Positions 1 through 11,172 of a DNA stretch of 64,000 nt are shown here, in pieces. Every line of letters begins with the position of its first letter. Position 1 is the stretch's first letter. Both the position numbers and the translations under genes were made by a program. Source of the stretch: Symsagittifera roscoffensis. Lineage: Eukaryota > Xenacoelomorpha > Acoela > Convolutidae. The stretch is from positions 68,269,477 through 68,333,476 of the forward strand of contig NC_087066.1 in assembly GCF_963678635.1 (NCBI RefSeq), given 5' to 3'. The notes beneath the pieces are model-generated. The model made no database searches, was not told where the DNA came from, and saw only the letters and a list, made by a program, of their open reading frames with translations.

Positions 1-655
1 GTCTCAAAATACGTAAAATACGCGAACACCGTTAAAAACAGGGTCGGAACCTTATGCATAGTTACTTTTTTTTAGACAGTGGCTCTTTGGTACATTTCAG
101 ATGGATCAACCTAAAAACTCTCCGTAACTCAATAAAAAACACACTCAAGAAAAACAAATTAGGTACTCACATACCGACATGACCTCTAGAATTGAGAAAC
201 TAAATTAGAAAGCAATTCTAGAATTGATTGGGTAATTAAGTTTAATTCAAGAAGTTTGAAATAAACAAGTTTTGACTCAAGAAACAAGTTTTGGATCTGG
301 ACAATTGGGCAGCTTCAGCTGTCCACCTTTCCACCGAAGTTTCACTCTGGTCCACTCTAATTTCTCTCTTCTCCACTCGCGATCACTCTCCGTCTTCTGC
401 CAAGAATAAGACAACTCTACTCTTGTTCGAGTTGTGTAAAAGAAATTGCGAATAGCAACTTCCCGCTGCTATTTTTCGACTACTTTCCCGCGATTGTAGT
501 TCGGCTCTTCTGATATTATTTTCTTGTGCTTTTGGTTGTCGCAGGAAACTTGAGCATGATAGGCTCAATTCAAACTTTTGAAAAATTCTATTTTACCCCA
601 AAATTATGTTTTAAACGTTGCTCAATGTCAAACTTCCAAATTTGACCGACTGGTT
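1..655 (-). repeat. LTR-like repeat, left copy (element A, 3' side)
   Basis: This stretch is repeated in direct orientation at 13,308-13,825 and, lacking its first ~50 bases, at 15,066-15,681. Shared landmarks are GGGTCGGAACCTTATG, the TTTAGACAG block, and TCTCCACTCGCGATCAC. It lies just beyond the 3' end of the accessory genes of minus-strand element A, as a 3' LTR should. The copy is cut by the window start, so its real end and any TG...CA terminus or target duplication cannot be seen. It could also be an unrelated repeat that flanks the element. Confidence 0.55.
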
Positions 656-1087
656 CATACTTCCTGAACTCAAGATCGATTGCGTGTCGCCGGCTGTCAG
701 TGAGCCCCCAGAATTTTGAGTCATCTCAAGAAACAGTGCCAGTGGTCATTTACAGAAGTTTGCAGCAGATTTAACTTTATTTACACCCTAAAATTCACAG
801 CCATGCAAAATTGTCACATTGTCGCTATACAGCAATCAAAATCTGCATCCACCTGCACCCTGAATTCCAGCTTTATAAGCTAATGACTAAATTTTTTTTT
901 CTTTATTCATCCAATCAGAAAATTGTCATGCAGCAATTTGATTTATATAATACATATAGCATATTAATAACAAAACTTTGTTTGTTAAATTTTCTTTTCC
1001 GTGACCTCAAATTTCATCCGGGTTCAAACTCAAGCCCTTTTTTTTCTTCCCCAGTCAAGACTCAAGAATCAGTCACAAGCGCTCTGC

Positions 1088-2310
1088 TCAATTCGTGCCC
1101 CTCGCCCTCGAGGTACTGGGCCCTGGCACACTCGACATTGTGATCTGCCTTGACAGCTCTTCTTCATCGTCGGAACTGATCACAATCTCTTCCCAAGCCT
1201 TTGGTTGTTCGTAGGATCGCATCCACTCCCTCTGCTTCTGCAATATTTTTGCCTGGTTCGGCAGACCCTTCACTTTAGATTCCCTGTTCAAGCAAAAGGA
1301 GTTTTGCAAGCTCAAACTCACGTTCTTTGCCAAGTCCTCCTCCAATATTGAATCCCTCGGCTTGGTATTATCTCTGGACACTCTTTTCCAACCCGTGGTT
1401 ATCGCATTGCGATGGGTTAGCAAGAATCTCTTCAAAATTTCCGGCCCTATCTCAGCCAGGAACTGTCGATAATTTTTCTGATGCTTCTTCATGTGATCTT
1501 TCGTCACCGAGTACAACCAAGACGTCAACGTCGCTCAAAAACATGGGAAGAATCTTATACGAATCCAACCGTGCCTCACCTCCATGGGTATAGAGAATAC
1601 TTTGCACGCACTCTCGAACAACTCAAGCCTCCGGCTGTAATCATTGGCATGTATTGATTCTACTGTTGGTGCCGTCGACTCCCGATATTTCGTCACGTTT
1701 TCCTCGATCCACCGCAACACCAGAATCGAGCTCGCCACGATAAGGTAACCTTCTGCTGATGATCGGGTAATCGGATAGACCGAATTTCTTCTAAGTCCCA
1801 TATCAAGCAGAGGTTCGAATGCTCCGGATACCACCTTGTCTGTGCCAGACAGTGGCATGGGCATTCCCCGTGTGTCAGGTTGATTCTCTTGAGGTTGCGT
1901 TCTCCCCAAGCTTCGAACAGAGGATCAAACTCCATCATTTTCCCATGTGTCACGTCATTTTCTTCATTGGCTGGGCACTATTCATTGCTTTCCCGATCGT
2001 GTTCTGTCTCTCAAAATCACTCGTGTTTTCGCTTTCTAAGCTCAAGAGTTCCTCCCCCCAGATCTTACTCAAGTTCCCTCTTTTGTCCTCCGGCACAGCT
2101 CCCAGGATCTTCTTCAACAGTCTATGTAAGTGATGGGACATTCGAGCCAGGCGTACACACTTGGGTATCGAGAAGGCTTTGTCAATTAATACCCTCTGAC
2201 TGGATGCCGCCACCATCGCCATGTGTAACGGGTATTGGCTTCCACACAGGTTGGCCATTACCAATCCCACATGAGACTTCGCATTCAATGGCAAGCTGTA
2301 GGCTTCACGG
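1088..2310 (-). pseudogene. Relative of element B ORF7 (unknown function)
   Basis: Three overlapping minus-strand reading frames (2294-1950, 1953-1693 and 1909-1535, 1528-1088) together match the 402-residue ORF7 of element B along its length. Conserved blocks include VLID-(K/Q)-(A/L)FS, PKCVRLARMS near the N terminus, a CHCLAQT block followed by WYP and a WD-EE motif in the middle, and the FLTHRNA(I/V)TT plus NVSL-LHNSFC-NRE blocks near the C terminus. The frames do not join, so this copy is broken by at least two frameshifts. No known domain is recognised. The Cys/His block may bind metal, but that is a guess. Confidence 0.7.
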
Positions 2311-4069
2311 GAATTCCCATATCCGCCTCAAGACCAAAATTCTATCCTCTGATGTGTTTCTTGATCATTTGTAACACTCCAGGGCATGAATCCACGCTAA
2401 ATGCCTTCACCAATTGGTGCTCGGACTCTAGCATCTCCAGTGATTGCAAGCTGCACATACTCGAGAAGAATCCCCATGCCGCCGCTATGTTCACAGTGGT
2501 GCTCGCATAACACTGAGCCACTATCTGCACCTCACTTTTTTCATTCTCCGCAACCTCACCAAACCACGTGGCTAAGTCCTCCTTTTGTTTGTATTCTGAC
2601 GCAGGATCGTCCGTCACAAGAATACCCTCCACCTCCACACACTAGGTCCAGTAGGTCCGGACAACTACCCGGTTCCATCTTCTTCACTAACTTATCCAGC
2701 TTGCTCGTTGTTTTCTCCGATTCCTTTCGATGAGGTAGGATCAGTTTGTGCACCATTCAGATTCCCCCAAGTCCTCATCCTTCGCTGGTGGCAGTCTAAA
2801 TCGCTCCGTGACTTCTTCAACCAAACTCGCGTGGGGATGTGGGCACCAAGAGGGTCTCAGCATTTTTCAAACAGTCCTCAAATTCGTGATCAACATGTCG
2901 TTTCCATTTCCCATCTTTAGTTCCACCCTCTTGTTCGAGTGCGGCACGCTGATCACCTCAGGCATCTTCTCAAGTAACACACCTAGGCTTGGCCTTTCCC
3001 ATTTCGTCGGGTCAATTCCAACGATTTTCTCCGTCCAGAACTTTAAAAAGTCCGCCACCTCAAAATTTATATAGGCGTTTCGGCCTCCGAATCCAAGAAA
3101 GTGTTACAAGCTATTCCCATTACTCCAGTTACATATTAATACTCTCCCCGTTTTGTGGGCTTCGAATAGTCTTCTGCTCGGGCTAAATCACTATGCCCCT
3201 CCTCGAATTTCTTGTTGTAGAACCTTCGTATTTCATCAAGCTTCCCATGGCTCTCTAGAGACTGCATTGAGCCATCCCCTTTTTCGATTCCGGTACTCTG
3301 GTACACGTTCAGGAGACTCTCCTTTCCATAGTTTTACTTCCCATTGCTTTTTGATGGCACACATAAACAGTAGTGTCGGTTATCACTGACATGATCCACC
3401 TCAAGAAACAAGTGGCAACTTTTCACCTCGCTAGGCTCAATCCCGGGTTGTCTCGGGCAATATACTGCACCAGCATTTGGTACACCCGCAGACCCTTGTC
3501 GACCAGCTAAAATTCGTCGTGCGAGGTCACTCCCGCCAAACTCCATGTGAACATCAACTGTCCTGCTGTTCTGACAAAAGGATTCGCCATCAATGGCAAC
3601 GCCGACGAGGGTGCTCTCATCGCATTTCAAAGTACTCTAGCAGCAGGTTCTCCCAAGTCCGCCCCATCTGGTTTCCCAACTCTAGCTTGTTAACTTAGGC
3701 CCTCTGCTAGGTAGCCCAATGGCGCCGCTTGCAGGATTCCCCGCGATCAAGCTTCTTCAGGCAACTCTCCAGCTCTTTCGTGGTCTCCAGAGCTATCCAC
3801 CAAGGTCAAGCGGTGCTTCTCGTTGCATTTATCTCAATAGGATCGCACGTCACTTGCTTCCCAATGGCATGGTGTTGAGTCGAAAGCCATTCTATGCCGA
3901 CGTTCACTTCCCACGTTTGTCCACTAGTCGAGCCCCTTTTCGCGTTTGCCTTTTGAGGTTTGAAGTCCTCCTACGTTCCCGGAGTCGTCGAGGCTTCCAT
4001 TTTCCCCAGCAACTCGGCCAACTTCCTGGATGCTGAGCTGCTCTTGTAGACCGCTGTTTTCCATCGCGC

Positions 4070-4456
4070 TAGAATCATGGGAGCCGTCTCTTTTAGATTC
4101 TTCTCTGAAACCGCATCCGCCGAAGGACTTGCCTCTTCTGTCTACCGTTTCCTTTTCCTAGACCTTATTCCTTTACTCGGGGTCGTCACCACTATCATCG
4201 TTGACTCAACTTCTTTATCCAGATCTTGTTTCTCCGACTCTTGCCTCCCCCGTTTCTCGAGCCTTAAGAATATTAATGTTTTTAATTATTTTACTAGTCT
4301 TATTTTTATCATCAATTTCAACCCTAATTCCTTTATTATCAGTTTTTTTAATTCAGAGTAGAGGTATCTTTACATGGGTTGGCCTCAGTCTTCTGCTTTG
4401 GTTCCCTCAGACTAATCATCTTCCCTAGTGGCTCCTTTCTAGCTTTCATGTCTATC
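4070..4456. repeat. Inverted repeat, left arm
   Basis: This arm is the reverse complement of 4635-5022 with roughly 90% identity by eye. It starts around ATGGGAGCCGTCTC and ends near TTTCATGTCTATCA. In minus-strand sense it continues the ORF6-like reading from the spacer (positively charged RARK-like residues, as in element B), so this arm looks like the original and the other arm like the inserted copy. Confidence 0.85.
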
Positions 4457-4634
4457 AGGTGCCCATCAGGACAGGTTCCCCGAACTTCACCACCGTACTC
4501 CACAGTTCTTCCTTGAGGTCTTCCAGCTTAGCCTCGCGCCCTACTTTCTGGTTGAATTCAATCAAGAAATCTTGCCACGCCTTCTCATCTAGCGTGTTCA
4601 AGAACATCCATTTATTGCTTGCTTTCTTCCATTT

Positions 4635-5022
4635 ATTTATAGACGAGAAAGCGAGAAAGGAGCTACTAGGGAAAGTGAGTAGTCTGAGGGAACCAAAGAA
4701 GAAAACTGAGGCCAACCCATGTAAAGATACCTCTACCCTGAATTAACAAAATGATGATAATGGAATTAGGGATGAAATTGATGATAAAAATAAGACTAGT
4801 AAAATAATTTAAACATCATTATTCTTAAGGCTCGAGAAACGGGGGAGGCAAATGTCCGAGAAACAAGATCTGGATAAAAAAGTTGAATCAACGATGATAG
4901 TGGCGACGCCACCGAGTAAAGGAATAAGGTCTAGGAAAAGGAAACGGTAGACATAAGAGGCAAGTCCTTCGGCGGATGCGGTTTCAGAGAAGAATCTAAA
5001 AGAGACGGCTCCCATTCTTGCT
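4635..5022. repeat. Inverted repeat, right arm
   Basis: This is the reverse-complement partner of 4070-4456, separated by a spacer of about 178 bp that still encodes ORF6-like sequence. A transcript through the locus would form a hairpin with a stem of about 385 bp. It interrupts the ORF6 relative of element A and has no counterpart in element B. Confidence 0.85.
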
Positions 5023-5427
5023 TTCTTCCGATTCTTGGTTTCACTCAAGATTATCATTCTCATGTTGGAGGTTTCACTCGCCAAGGGCAGCTCCAGATCC
5101 TTGCGGGGAGATCCCAGGGGTGGGGTAGCCGTGTTCGCCCAGTCGATCCCACTCAAGTTTTGCAGTAACTCACGCGTGCTAAAATCCCTTTCCGCTGCGC
5201 CCTGATCAGGTGTGTTTCCCACCTCCATCTCTTCTGCTTCACTGAGGGTTTCATCCATGATTTCCCCTCTCATGATTCGGCTTGTTCTCTTTCTAGCACA
5301 TCCCTGAACCTGTTTTCAACGGGGAGGCTTCTCTTGTCTCCAGGGGGGCCCACTGACAAGGATGAGGGTGTTGTCAGATCCATCTTCATATACTTGGTGA
5401 GGGATACATACAGGGGTCCTGCCGCAT

Positions 5428-7075
5428 CTAGCCGTTCCCCTCTTGCCTCAACTCCAAATCCTGCAGCCCAAAAGGCGCTCGGTGCTTTCTTGTGGCAAAC
5501 TTCATGTCGTCCTTCAAAGCTATGTGACCCTCCTCCACGATCATCCTTCCATCGTTATATATTGGCAGCTGGTTATCAAGTGCAGCCTTCTCAAGCGTTC
5601 TCAAGACATCCCTGACCTCAAACTTAGGGGGCATCGAGCCTCGCATCTTCTTTGCTTGTGTAGTCCACGAAATTATCTTGATTTCACACGTGTGGAAATA
5701 AACCGCTACCAAGTATCCAATGAACTAAGGATCCCAGCCATCCGTGAATTCTTTTTGCTGTCTCTCCACCGTGGCTCTCGCGCGTAAGGAAGGGACTACC
5801 ATGGGGCTGTTCAATCCTAGGGTCATTCTTCTCACCGTAGGGAACTCGGGGACGGCAGCCGGTAGGACATCCCCCTCTAGTATCGTTTCCAGTTCCTTTT
5901 TCGTGAGTTCGAAACTTCTCGTCCACGCCGGGATCTTCAAAACTTCCCTTTAGTCCCCGCAACCGGATTCAAGTTCCAGAACTAGGGATAGGCCTCGATG
6001 GGACCTTCACGTTTTCCTCCCATTCTGCACTGCAGTTGTCAACTGAAGTTGAACACCTTTAGCTCGGGATCCTTCACTTTTCCAAAAAGCGCTGTCTCAC
6101 TCATCCGCGCTTTGAAGTATTTTTGTCTGCACCAGTTGAGTGCCGTCCCATCTAGGTGTGCCCCCATTCGTCTCTCTCACCTCTTCTCTCCTCTTGGGAT
6201 TTCTTTCTTTGCCCGTCAAGTGTCGATTCTCCATCAGAAGATACTCCACAAGCAACGTCTTCAGTCCAGCAGCACACTTGTACGAATAGGTCTCCACACT
6301 CGGGTGAGCCTTCTTTCCTGACATGTCGTTCCCCATACTTCGTCAACCGATGAAACGCCGTTAGTTTCCCATGCGTCAAGAGTAACAGCCTCAAATAACC
6401 GTCAATCCGGAGCGGTTTCACGCCCCTACTGAACATGTATGCCGAACCCATGTTGAACAGGTATCTGGGGTATACCAGATACAAGGCTAGTATGAGGTTG
6501 ATGGGCATATTCAAGAGCTCCTGCACAAACGCTTCAAAGATGGTGTCTCCCGCGTAGAACCCCTTGAGATACTTATTTTCCCAGCACGGGCTCAAGAATC
6601 TCAAAATCTCGTGGTTCTTCCTGGTCATCAGCTCACTCTTCGCATGCTCCATCCAAAATCCTCCGATGGTGACTTCATTAGCTGCTGTGAAAAATCTTAC
6701 CACCGTCATTTCCCTATTTTCTGCCAACTCTAGCTGCTCCTCAAGAAACCCCCATAATTGTTCAATGAGGGGTGGAGCACTCTCCCTCGTCTTGTCCGTC
6801 TTGTCCGCATTCTCAAGTCTCGGGGTCAGAAACGTCCATCTCCCTCTCTCTTGTGTCAAGCGATATCCCATCGACTCTAGTTGTTTCTCGGCCGCGGCCA
6901 CATTTGTTCTTTCATTACTCGGTTCTCTCGCCCTGCTGGTGGAGCTCGTGATTGTCGAATCCATACTCCGGAAACACAGGCTGGCTGGTAGATGGGTTAT
7001 CACAGGGTGATCGTCCCCTATCTCCGGGTTAAAATTCAGCTGCCGAGTTAAACATCTCAAGGCAGAGGACCTCAT
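5428..7075 (-). pseudogene. Relative of element B ORF5 with a longer C terminus
   Basis: The 307-codon open stretch 7075-6152 aligns with ORF5 of element B: a LILALYL--Y block, a GSAYMFSRGVKPLRIDGYL region against GPANLFTQALADLRLDGLL, and a TLLVEYLL block. The reading then shifts frame several times. Near 6,120-6,000 another frame continues the match (LNW, then LFGKV against LFGRI). The open frames 5940-5725 and 5712-5428 extend the protein by about 170 residues for which element B has no visible counterpart, so B has probably lost that module. No known domain is seen. The protein is mostly helical in character. Confidence 0.6.
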
Positions 7076-8170
7076 CCAGCACGATCAAGATGTCTGCGAA
7101 CTCGTAAAATCCCCTCAGAGCATGAGATACATCCGCCCATGCCGCTGCCACTTCCGACTTAAGAAGTCTCAAGATAACTGGCTCCAATTCGCGATAAGGA
7201 GCAGCCATAAGCATCCGCCACGCGTTGCCCTCCGCTATGAGAATAAGCATTGCATACACGAACTGTAAGGCTGGTGGCATGCTCGCGTAGCCTGGCGATG
7301 ACGTGAACACCACTCTCGTCTTTGGCCCGAATCGAGAAGCTACCAACTCCTGCACCTCGTTCATTGCTGCAAACAGCGTCTAGATTGCTTCCCAGATTTT
7401 TTTGGGGGTTGGTTCCTCGCTTGTCAAGTGCTCTAGAAGTCCTGCCGCATGCAGGTGGTCAATCATCCCCGCGACTAACAATAGCTCTGACTCACACGGC
7501 GTCTCCAATTTCATAGCCACAACCAGGGTCAGCATTTGATTCATTTCCGCACCAGGCAGTAGATACACTAGGTTTTCCGAACAAAATAATTTCGGCGACG
7601 TCCCCTCGAAGTCCAATCCCGCCACGAGATTGCTCTCGCTGCTCCAGGGTCTGATCGATCGTACACGGCCAATGTTTAGGCTAGCTTTGTAGTCCCACAG
7701 GATCTCCCACACCTTGGGTCCTCGGCGAACTTCGGATCCATGTATCCGGTATCCAGGATCCCCATGCTCTTTGGTACAAGAAGCTTTTCGACTATTCTCA
7801 GCTGTGCGGGAATCGCCACTCTGATCCTGGCTATGCTCGTTTGATGCTTGGGAGGTTCCACGATTAGACCTGGACTCCCCAGCTGCTTGAGGGGCCTGTA
7901 GTTGACTGAGCCCATTATCGATTTTTGCGGAATTCCCGTCAAGTCTGCGGTCTCTAGTGTCTTGGCTCTCGAGAAATGCGCCTCGTGGGCCTTTAGCCAG
8001 TCCACACAGTGATGCCTGCTCAAGTCCTCATTTGACAAATTCTTAAGCCCCAGAATCTCTGCCAACTCTTGACTACATGCCAGATCCTTCACTCTCTCCA
8101 GATATCGAGCTTTGCTCGCCTCTCCCGGTCCCTCTGTCTTCGTGTTATCCACCACCACCACCGAGGACAC
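7029..8170 (-). pseudogene. C-terminal second SGNH-like domain of the ORF4 relative
   Basis: Frames 8170-7676, 7712-7380 and 7364-7029 correspond to the last ~450 residues of element B ORF4. Conserved landmarks are the linker block with TLETADLTGIPQ (B: TLRHADLNGLPQ), VAGMIDHLHAAGLL in place of B's VAGSNDHLQSRGLL, the SSPGYASMP-ALQFVYAM block, and AAAWADVSHALRG. The GxND-type motif is altered to GMID here. The frames are separated by frameshifts. The fold assignment as a degenerate SGNH domain rests on the GSND-like block and its spacing, and is an inference. Confidence 0.6.
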
Positions 8171-8890
8171 TACCGAGCTCGGGGTGTGGACGATTCCGCC
8201 TCGTCTCTTTCCATCGGTGTGTCTCCTAGTTGTCTACTTCCACTGCTCCTTAAGCTTTCTCTCGAGTCGATTCTTCCTCCCCAACGATCGGACAAGGGCC
8301 TAGCAGCGAAGAAGGGAGGTATTTGGGGTTGATCACAGGTGAACTGGCCCGTCTCCAGCATGTCTGACTCCAGAAGGTTTATGTGCCTCTGGAAGACACC
8401 GTTTAGCCACTCCGTGCTCCTGGGCCTGCCGAAGTGGATGCCATCCGAAGACGCATCATCCGGAAGGGAATGTGCCATCATGCTTGCCACGTCAAGCAGT
8501 CTCACGAGGAGTACGCTCCTCTGCTGGATGTTTCTGAGGGTTTCGTTGAGGTTGCGCACCCTGTCAATCATCTCCCTCGCATTCTGGTCAGCCATCATGT
8601 GTACGGGACGGTACAAATAGTGAGTATCGCTGGATCTAGATAAAACCTCAATTTCTCAAGCATACAACTCATCTTCTCCTGCAGCCTCATTACTTTCCTC
8701 GGCTCGCCTCTGGACATGTCATTGGTTCCCATCATCAGCGTGAACGTATACATCCTCGCCATATCCAGCATCTCTAGTGACGCCAACATCTGGGGTGTTG
8801 CAACGCCAGAAAAACTCAAGACTCCCACCTGCCAATGCGCCTGGATTCACGTCAACACTCTTACCAGACTGTCCCCTTTTGTCAAGTGGA
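8170..8890 (-). pseudogene. SGNH (GDSL) hydrolase domain of the ORF4 relative
   Basis: Three signature blocks of SGNH esterases are visible on the minus strand: GDSLVR near 8,870, GTNDM near 8,720, and DGIHF near 8,440, in the correct order and at normal spacing for this fold. The catalytic Ser, Asn, Asp and His are therefore all encoded, although frameshifts and a stop between blocks mean no intact protein is made. Members of the family hydrolyse ester bonds. The domain lies between the coiled-coil part (8992-9873) and the second SGNH-like domain, as in element B ORF4. Confidence 0.75.
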
Positions 8891-8991
8891 CTAAACCCTC
8901 AGGTATCCTGGACTACGTGAAATATTCAGCACAAGAAGTGTCGTGGAAGGCATCCCTACTTGCGCGTTGTGCTGCCATCAAATCCACCCGG

Positions 8992-9873
8992 TTATGCCTG
9001 TGATAGGCACCATCCGTATTCTTTTTGTAGCTTGCGATTATCACACTCCTCACTGGATGATCTCTCGCGAGCATTTGGTTGCAAACTCTCTTGCAACTCC
9101 ATAAGGCGTGACGTGCCCCTCCCAGTTTGACTACCACGGGTTGAACTGGGCGTCAATCCCGGCAGCGCGATTTTCATCAAAGGTCTAATTGGGTTTGTTT
9201 CTAGATTGCGCATGTAAGGAACTGGCTCGGGGTTTGTCCATGCCTCCAGGCCATCATTCATGGGTTCTTGGGCCACATGGTCCACGTTGAAGCGACCAAT
9301 CGCCCGGAGAGCTTCGTCTACCTCCATCCGCGACTCTGGTCTCAATCTAGCGACAGCTGGTTCAGTCGTAGTCTTCTTATTTTCTTTCTTTTTCGCAAAA
9401 TCTTCTTGTCTCCTTTGTTTCTTCTCGATCTCTGATCTTGTCTGCTCACAATTCTCCGTATTCTCGCGCAACCTCTGAGCTTGCTCCCGTTCCACTTTTA
9501 TTAGATTCAAATCAAGATTTGCTTGGTCCCACTCAAGATTTGCTTGGTCCCGCTCAAGAATCGCTTGGTCTCTTTCCAGGTTTGCTTGGTCCCTCTCGAG
9601 GTTCGCACCATCCCTGTCAAGGTTGGCCTTGTCCCGCTCCCTCTGGGCCTTTTCCAGTTCCCTTTTCAAGTTGTTGAGGTCCGGGTATGCCTCCTCAGTC
9701 TTTTGATAATGTATCATGTACAGTGGCTTGCTTGTGGACTGGACTGTTGCCCCTGCTGGTGATCTGGTCGGGAGGGATTCTCTCACGCACCATATTCCGT
9801 AATGTTGCTCAAGCCAGGGTTTCTCGCAAGGCCATGTCCTCTCACGCCTCCATCCACATTCCAGGATAGCCAT
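8992..9873 (-). pseudogene. N-terminal coiled-coil part of the ORF4 relative
   Basis: A 293-codon open frame begins MAILECG and carries a long charged helix (KRELEKAQRERDKANL and on), followed by a basic KKKE-rich stretch. Its centre is a run of near-identical seven-residue repeats of the type ERDQANL, encoded by a 21-bp DNA repeat. The matching part of element B ORF4 also has a short coiled coil (EKKERDQCELC region). The shared GHGLAR/GHDLAR plus NPGL/EPGL block just upstream confirms the correspondence. The coil probably mediates oligomerisation, as in ORF1 proteins of other retroelements. Confidence 0.65.
9515..9640 (-). repeat. 21-bp tandem repeat encoding heptads
   Basis: The plus strand repeats a 21-bp unit of the type GCTTGGTCCC-CTCAAGATTT about five to six times with small changes. 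Read on the minus strand it encodes ERDQANL heptads with perfect heptad spacing, so repeat growth here lengthens a coiled coil without breaking it. Confidence 0.75.
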
Positions 9874-9930
9874 CTGGTCTGCTCTTGATTTGATATTCCA
9901 TTTGAAGTGTAGCCCATCATCAACACTGCT

Positions 9931-10074
9931 TTAGTTGCTGACTCCCTGCATTCGATTTGCGCTTCCAGTTTCGTCCACTTGTGTGTAATCGATGTCCCTC
10001 AAGCGCTTGTATAGCTGATTGAGGGTAGATTTTTTGAGCGTTGCTGGCATATACTTCCAAAAACGATCCGCCAT
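9931..10074 (-). CDS. Small helical ORF (relative of element B ORF3)
   Basis: A 47-codon frame starts at an ATG at 10,074 and ends in TAA at 9,931. Its middle block, with L-x-x-(I/L)-Y-(Q/K)-RL and then D-(Y/F)-T, matches the 79-residue ORF3 of element B at the same place, between the macro-like domain and the coiled-coil/SGNH gene. It is shorter than ORF3 of B, and further similarity continues in another frame, so a frameshift probably cut it. The function is unknown. Confidence 0.5.
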   Translation of the reverse strand: MADRFWKYMPATLKKSTLNQLYKRLRDIDYTQVDETGSANRMQGVSN

Positions 10075-10104
10075 CGTTGCTTCTTCTCAAGCAATCTCAC
10101 GTAT

Positions 10105-10205
10105 CAAACTCACAAAATACCTTTCTCAAACCAACTCAAGAAATACCTTCCCAGTTAAACTCAAGAAACGCCCTCCCAGTTGAACTCAAGAAACATCTTT
10201 CTTTA
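10105..10205. repeat. Short tandem repeat upstream of the small ORF
   Basis: A unit of about 28 bp containing CCCAGTT-AACTCAAGAAA occurs about three times in a row. It lies in the 5' untranslated side of the small ORF, and its CTCAAG core recurs throughout element A. Confidence 0.6.
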
Positions 10206-10594
10206 GTACTGCTAGTGAAGAACCGTTCGAGATCTCTCCTGTTTTTTGTTCGGGTAATTGTAGCTCGATTGTCAATTCAATTTGCAAATCAATCTGAAAA
10301 TAGAATTCATTTTTAGACCAAGATGTTTCTTGCTCATGCCTAGCTTTAACCTCCCCCCTTACTACCTTTAAAACAATATCCTAACAATTTCTCGATAAAA
10401 TAATTCAATTAGACCTTTAAAAGCATGCAGACTTATTTCATGTTTTAGCACCATTAATTCTTAAGACTTTAATTGTCATGCCAATTACATTAAAATCCAT
10501 CTACCTGATTCGTGCCCTCTTTTACCTAGCTCAAGAACCCTGTGCCTCCTCACTCAAGACTTTCTTGTCCACTCAAAGCTCAGGCGATACTCAA

Positions 10595-11148
10595 CTAGTA
10601 CTTCTTGTGTAGGTGTACCATTATCTCCGTTTCTGCAAAGACCACGTGCAGGATGGCGTATAATTCCTTAGGGTTCAACTTGCCCCTGTTTGGATCGTAG
10701 ACCGGCATTGAGACCTCTCGCATCCCTCTTTCGACCATGAAGTCCCTCAACCTCGTTAGTGTCAACATCACATGCTCGAGGTCTATCGTGTTCCTATCAT
10801 TGACCCTCGTCACCAAAAAGCACAGGTATTTACCAATAACTTGTGAAACTGAAGGGGGAAGCGCAGCCATTCCTCCCAAACCCGGTCTCTGCCTAAATAG
10901 AAACTCTACGTTCTCATATTCTCTTTTGAAGTCTACTTCCAGTCTCGTGTTGAAGCTCATGCCGCTGTTATGCAGATCGCACTAGTCCTGTCTGACAAAA
11001 TGAAGTCGCTGTCTAGGATCAGGATGTTCTCTGAATATTCATTCGATATCTCCAATTTTGTCTTGAAAATTTTTCCTTTGGTAGGCTCAGCTTCCTCCTG
11101 TTCCATCCCGTTAGTCTCTCTCACTTCCCTGAGCTTCTTTATCATCAA
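10595..11148 (-). pseudogene. Macro-like domain at the Pol C terminus
   Basis: Frames 11148-10957 and 10960-10595 overlap by one frameshift and together encode a compact domain resembling TARG1/OARD1-type macrodomains: a FKREY helix, then GLGGMAAL, then GKYLCFLVT, then LTRLRDFMVERG, then a SMPVYDP loop and a VVFAETEIMVHLH end. In that family the P-loop after MP carries glycines and a catalytic Asp, which are replaced here (VYDPNRGKL), so hydrolase activity is doubtful. Element B carries the same domain at 40,899-41,437. The 366-bp main frame is open to its natural stop. Confidence 0.65.
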
Positions 11149-11172
11149 ATTTTTGGCATGGGTAAGTCCTAC

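Larger units (their letters stand above)
2342..5273 (-). pseudogene. Relative of element B ORF6, interrupted by an inverted duplication
   Basis: The C-terminal part (2638-2342) aligns with the end of element B ORF6: LATWFGEV against LARLYGRL, then an ALGF/AWGFFSSM block and SLE-LE--H-LV. The N-terminal part near 4715-4455 contains FLNTLDEKAW, which matches the FLSTLPEEEW block of ORF6. Between them are many frame breaks. A 390-bp inverted copy of the 4070-4456 segment is inserted upstream at 4635-5022 and destroys the reading frame. The function of the family is unknown. Confidence 0.6.
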
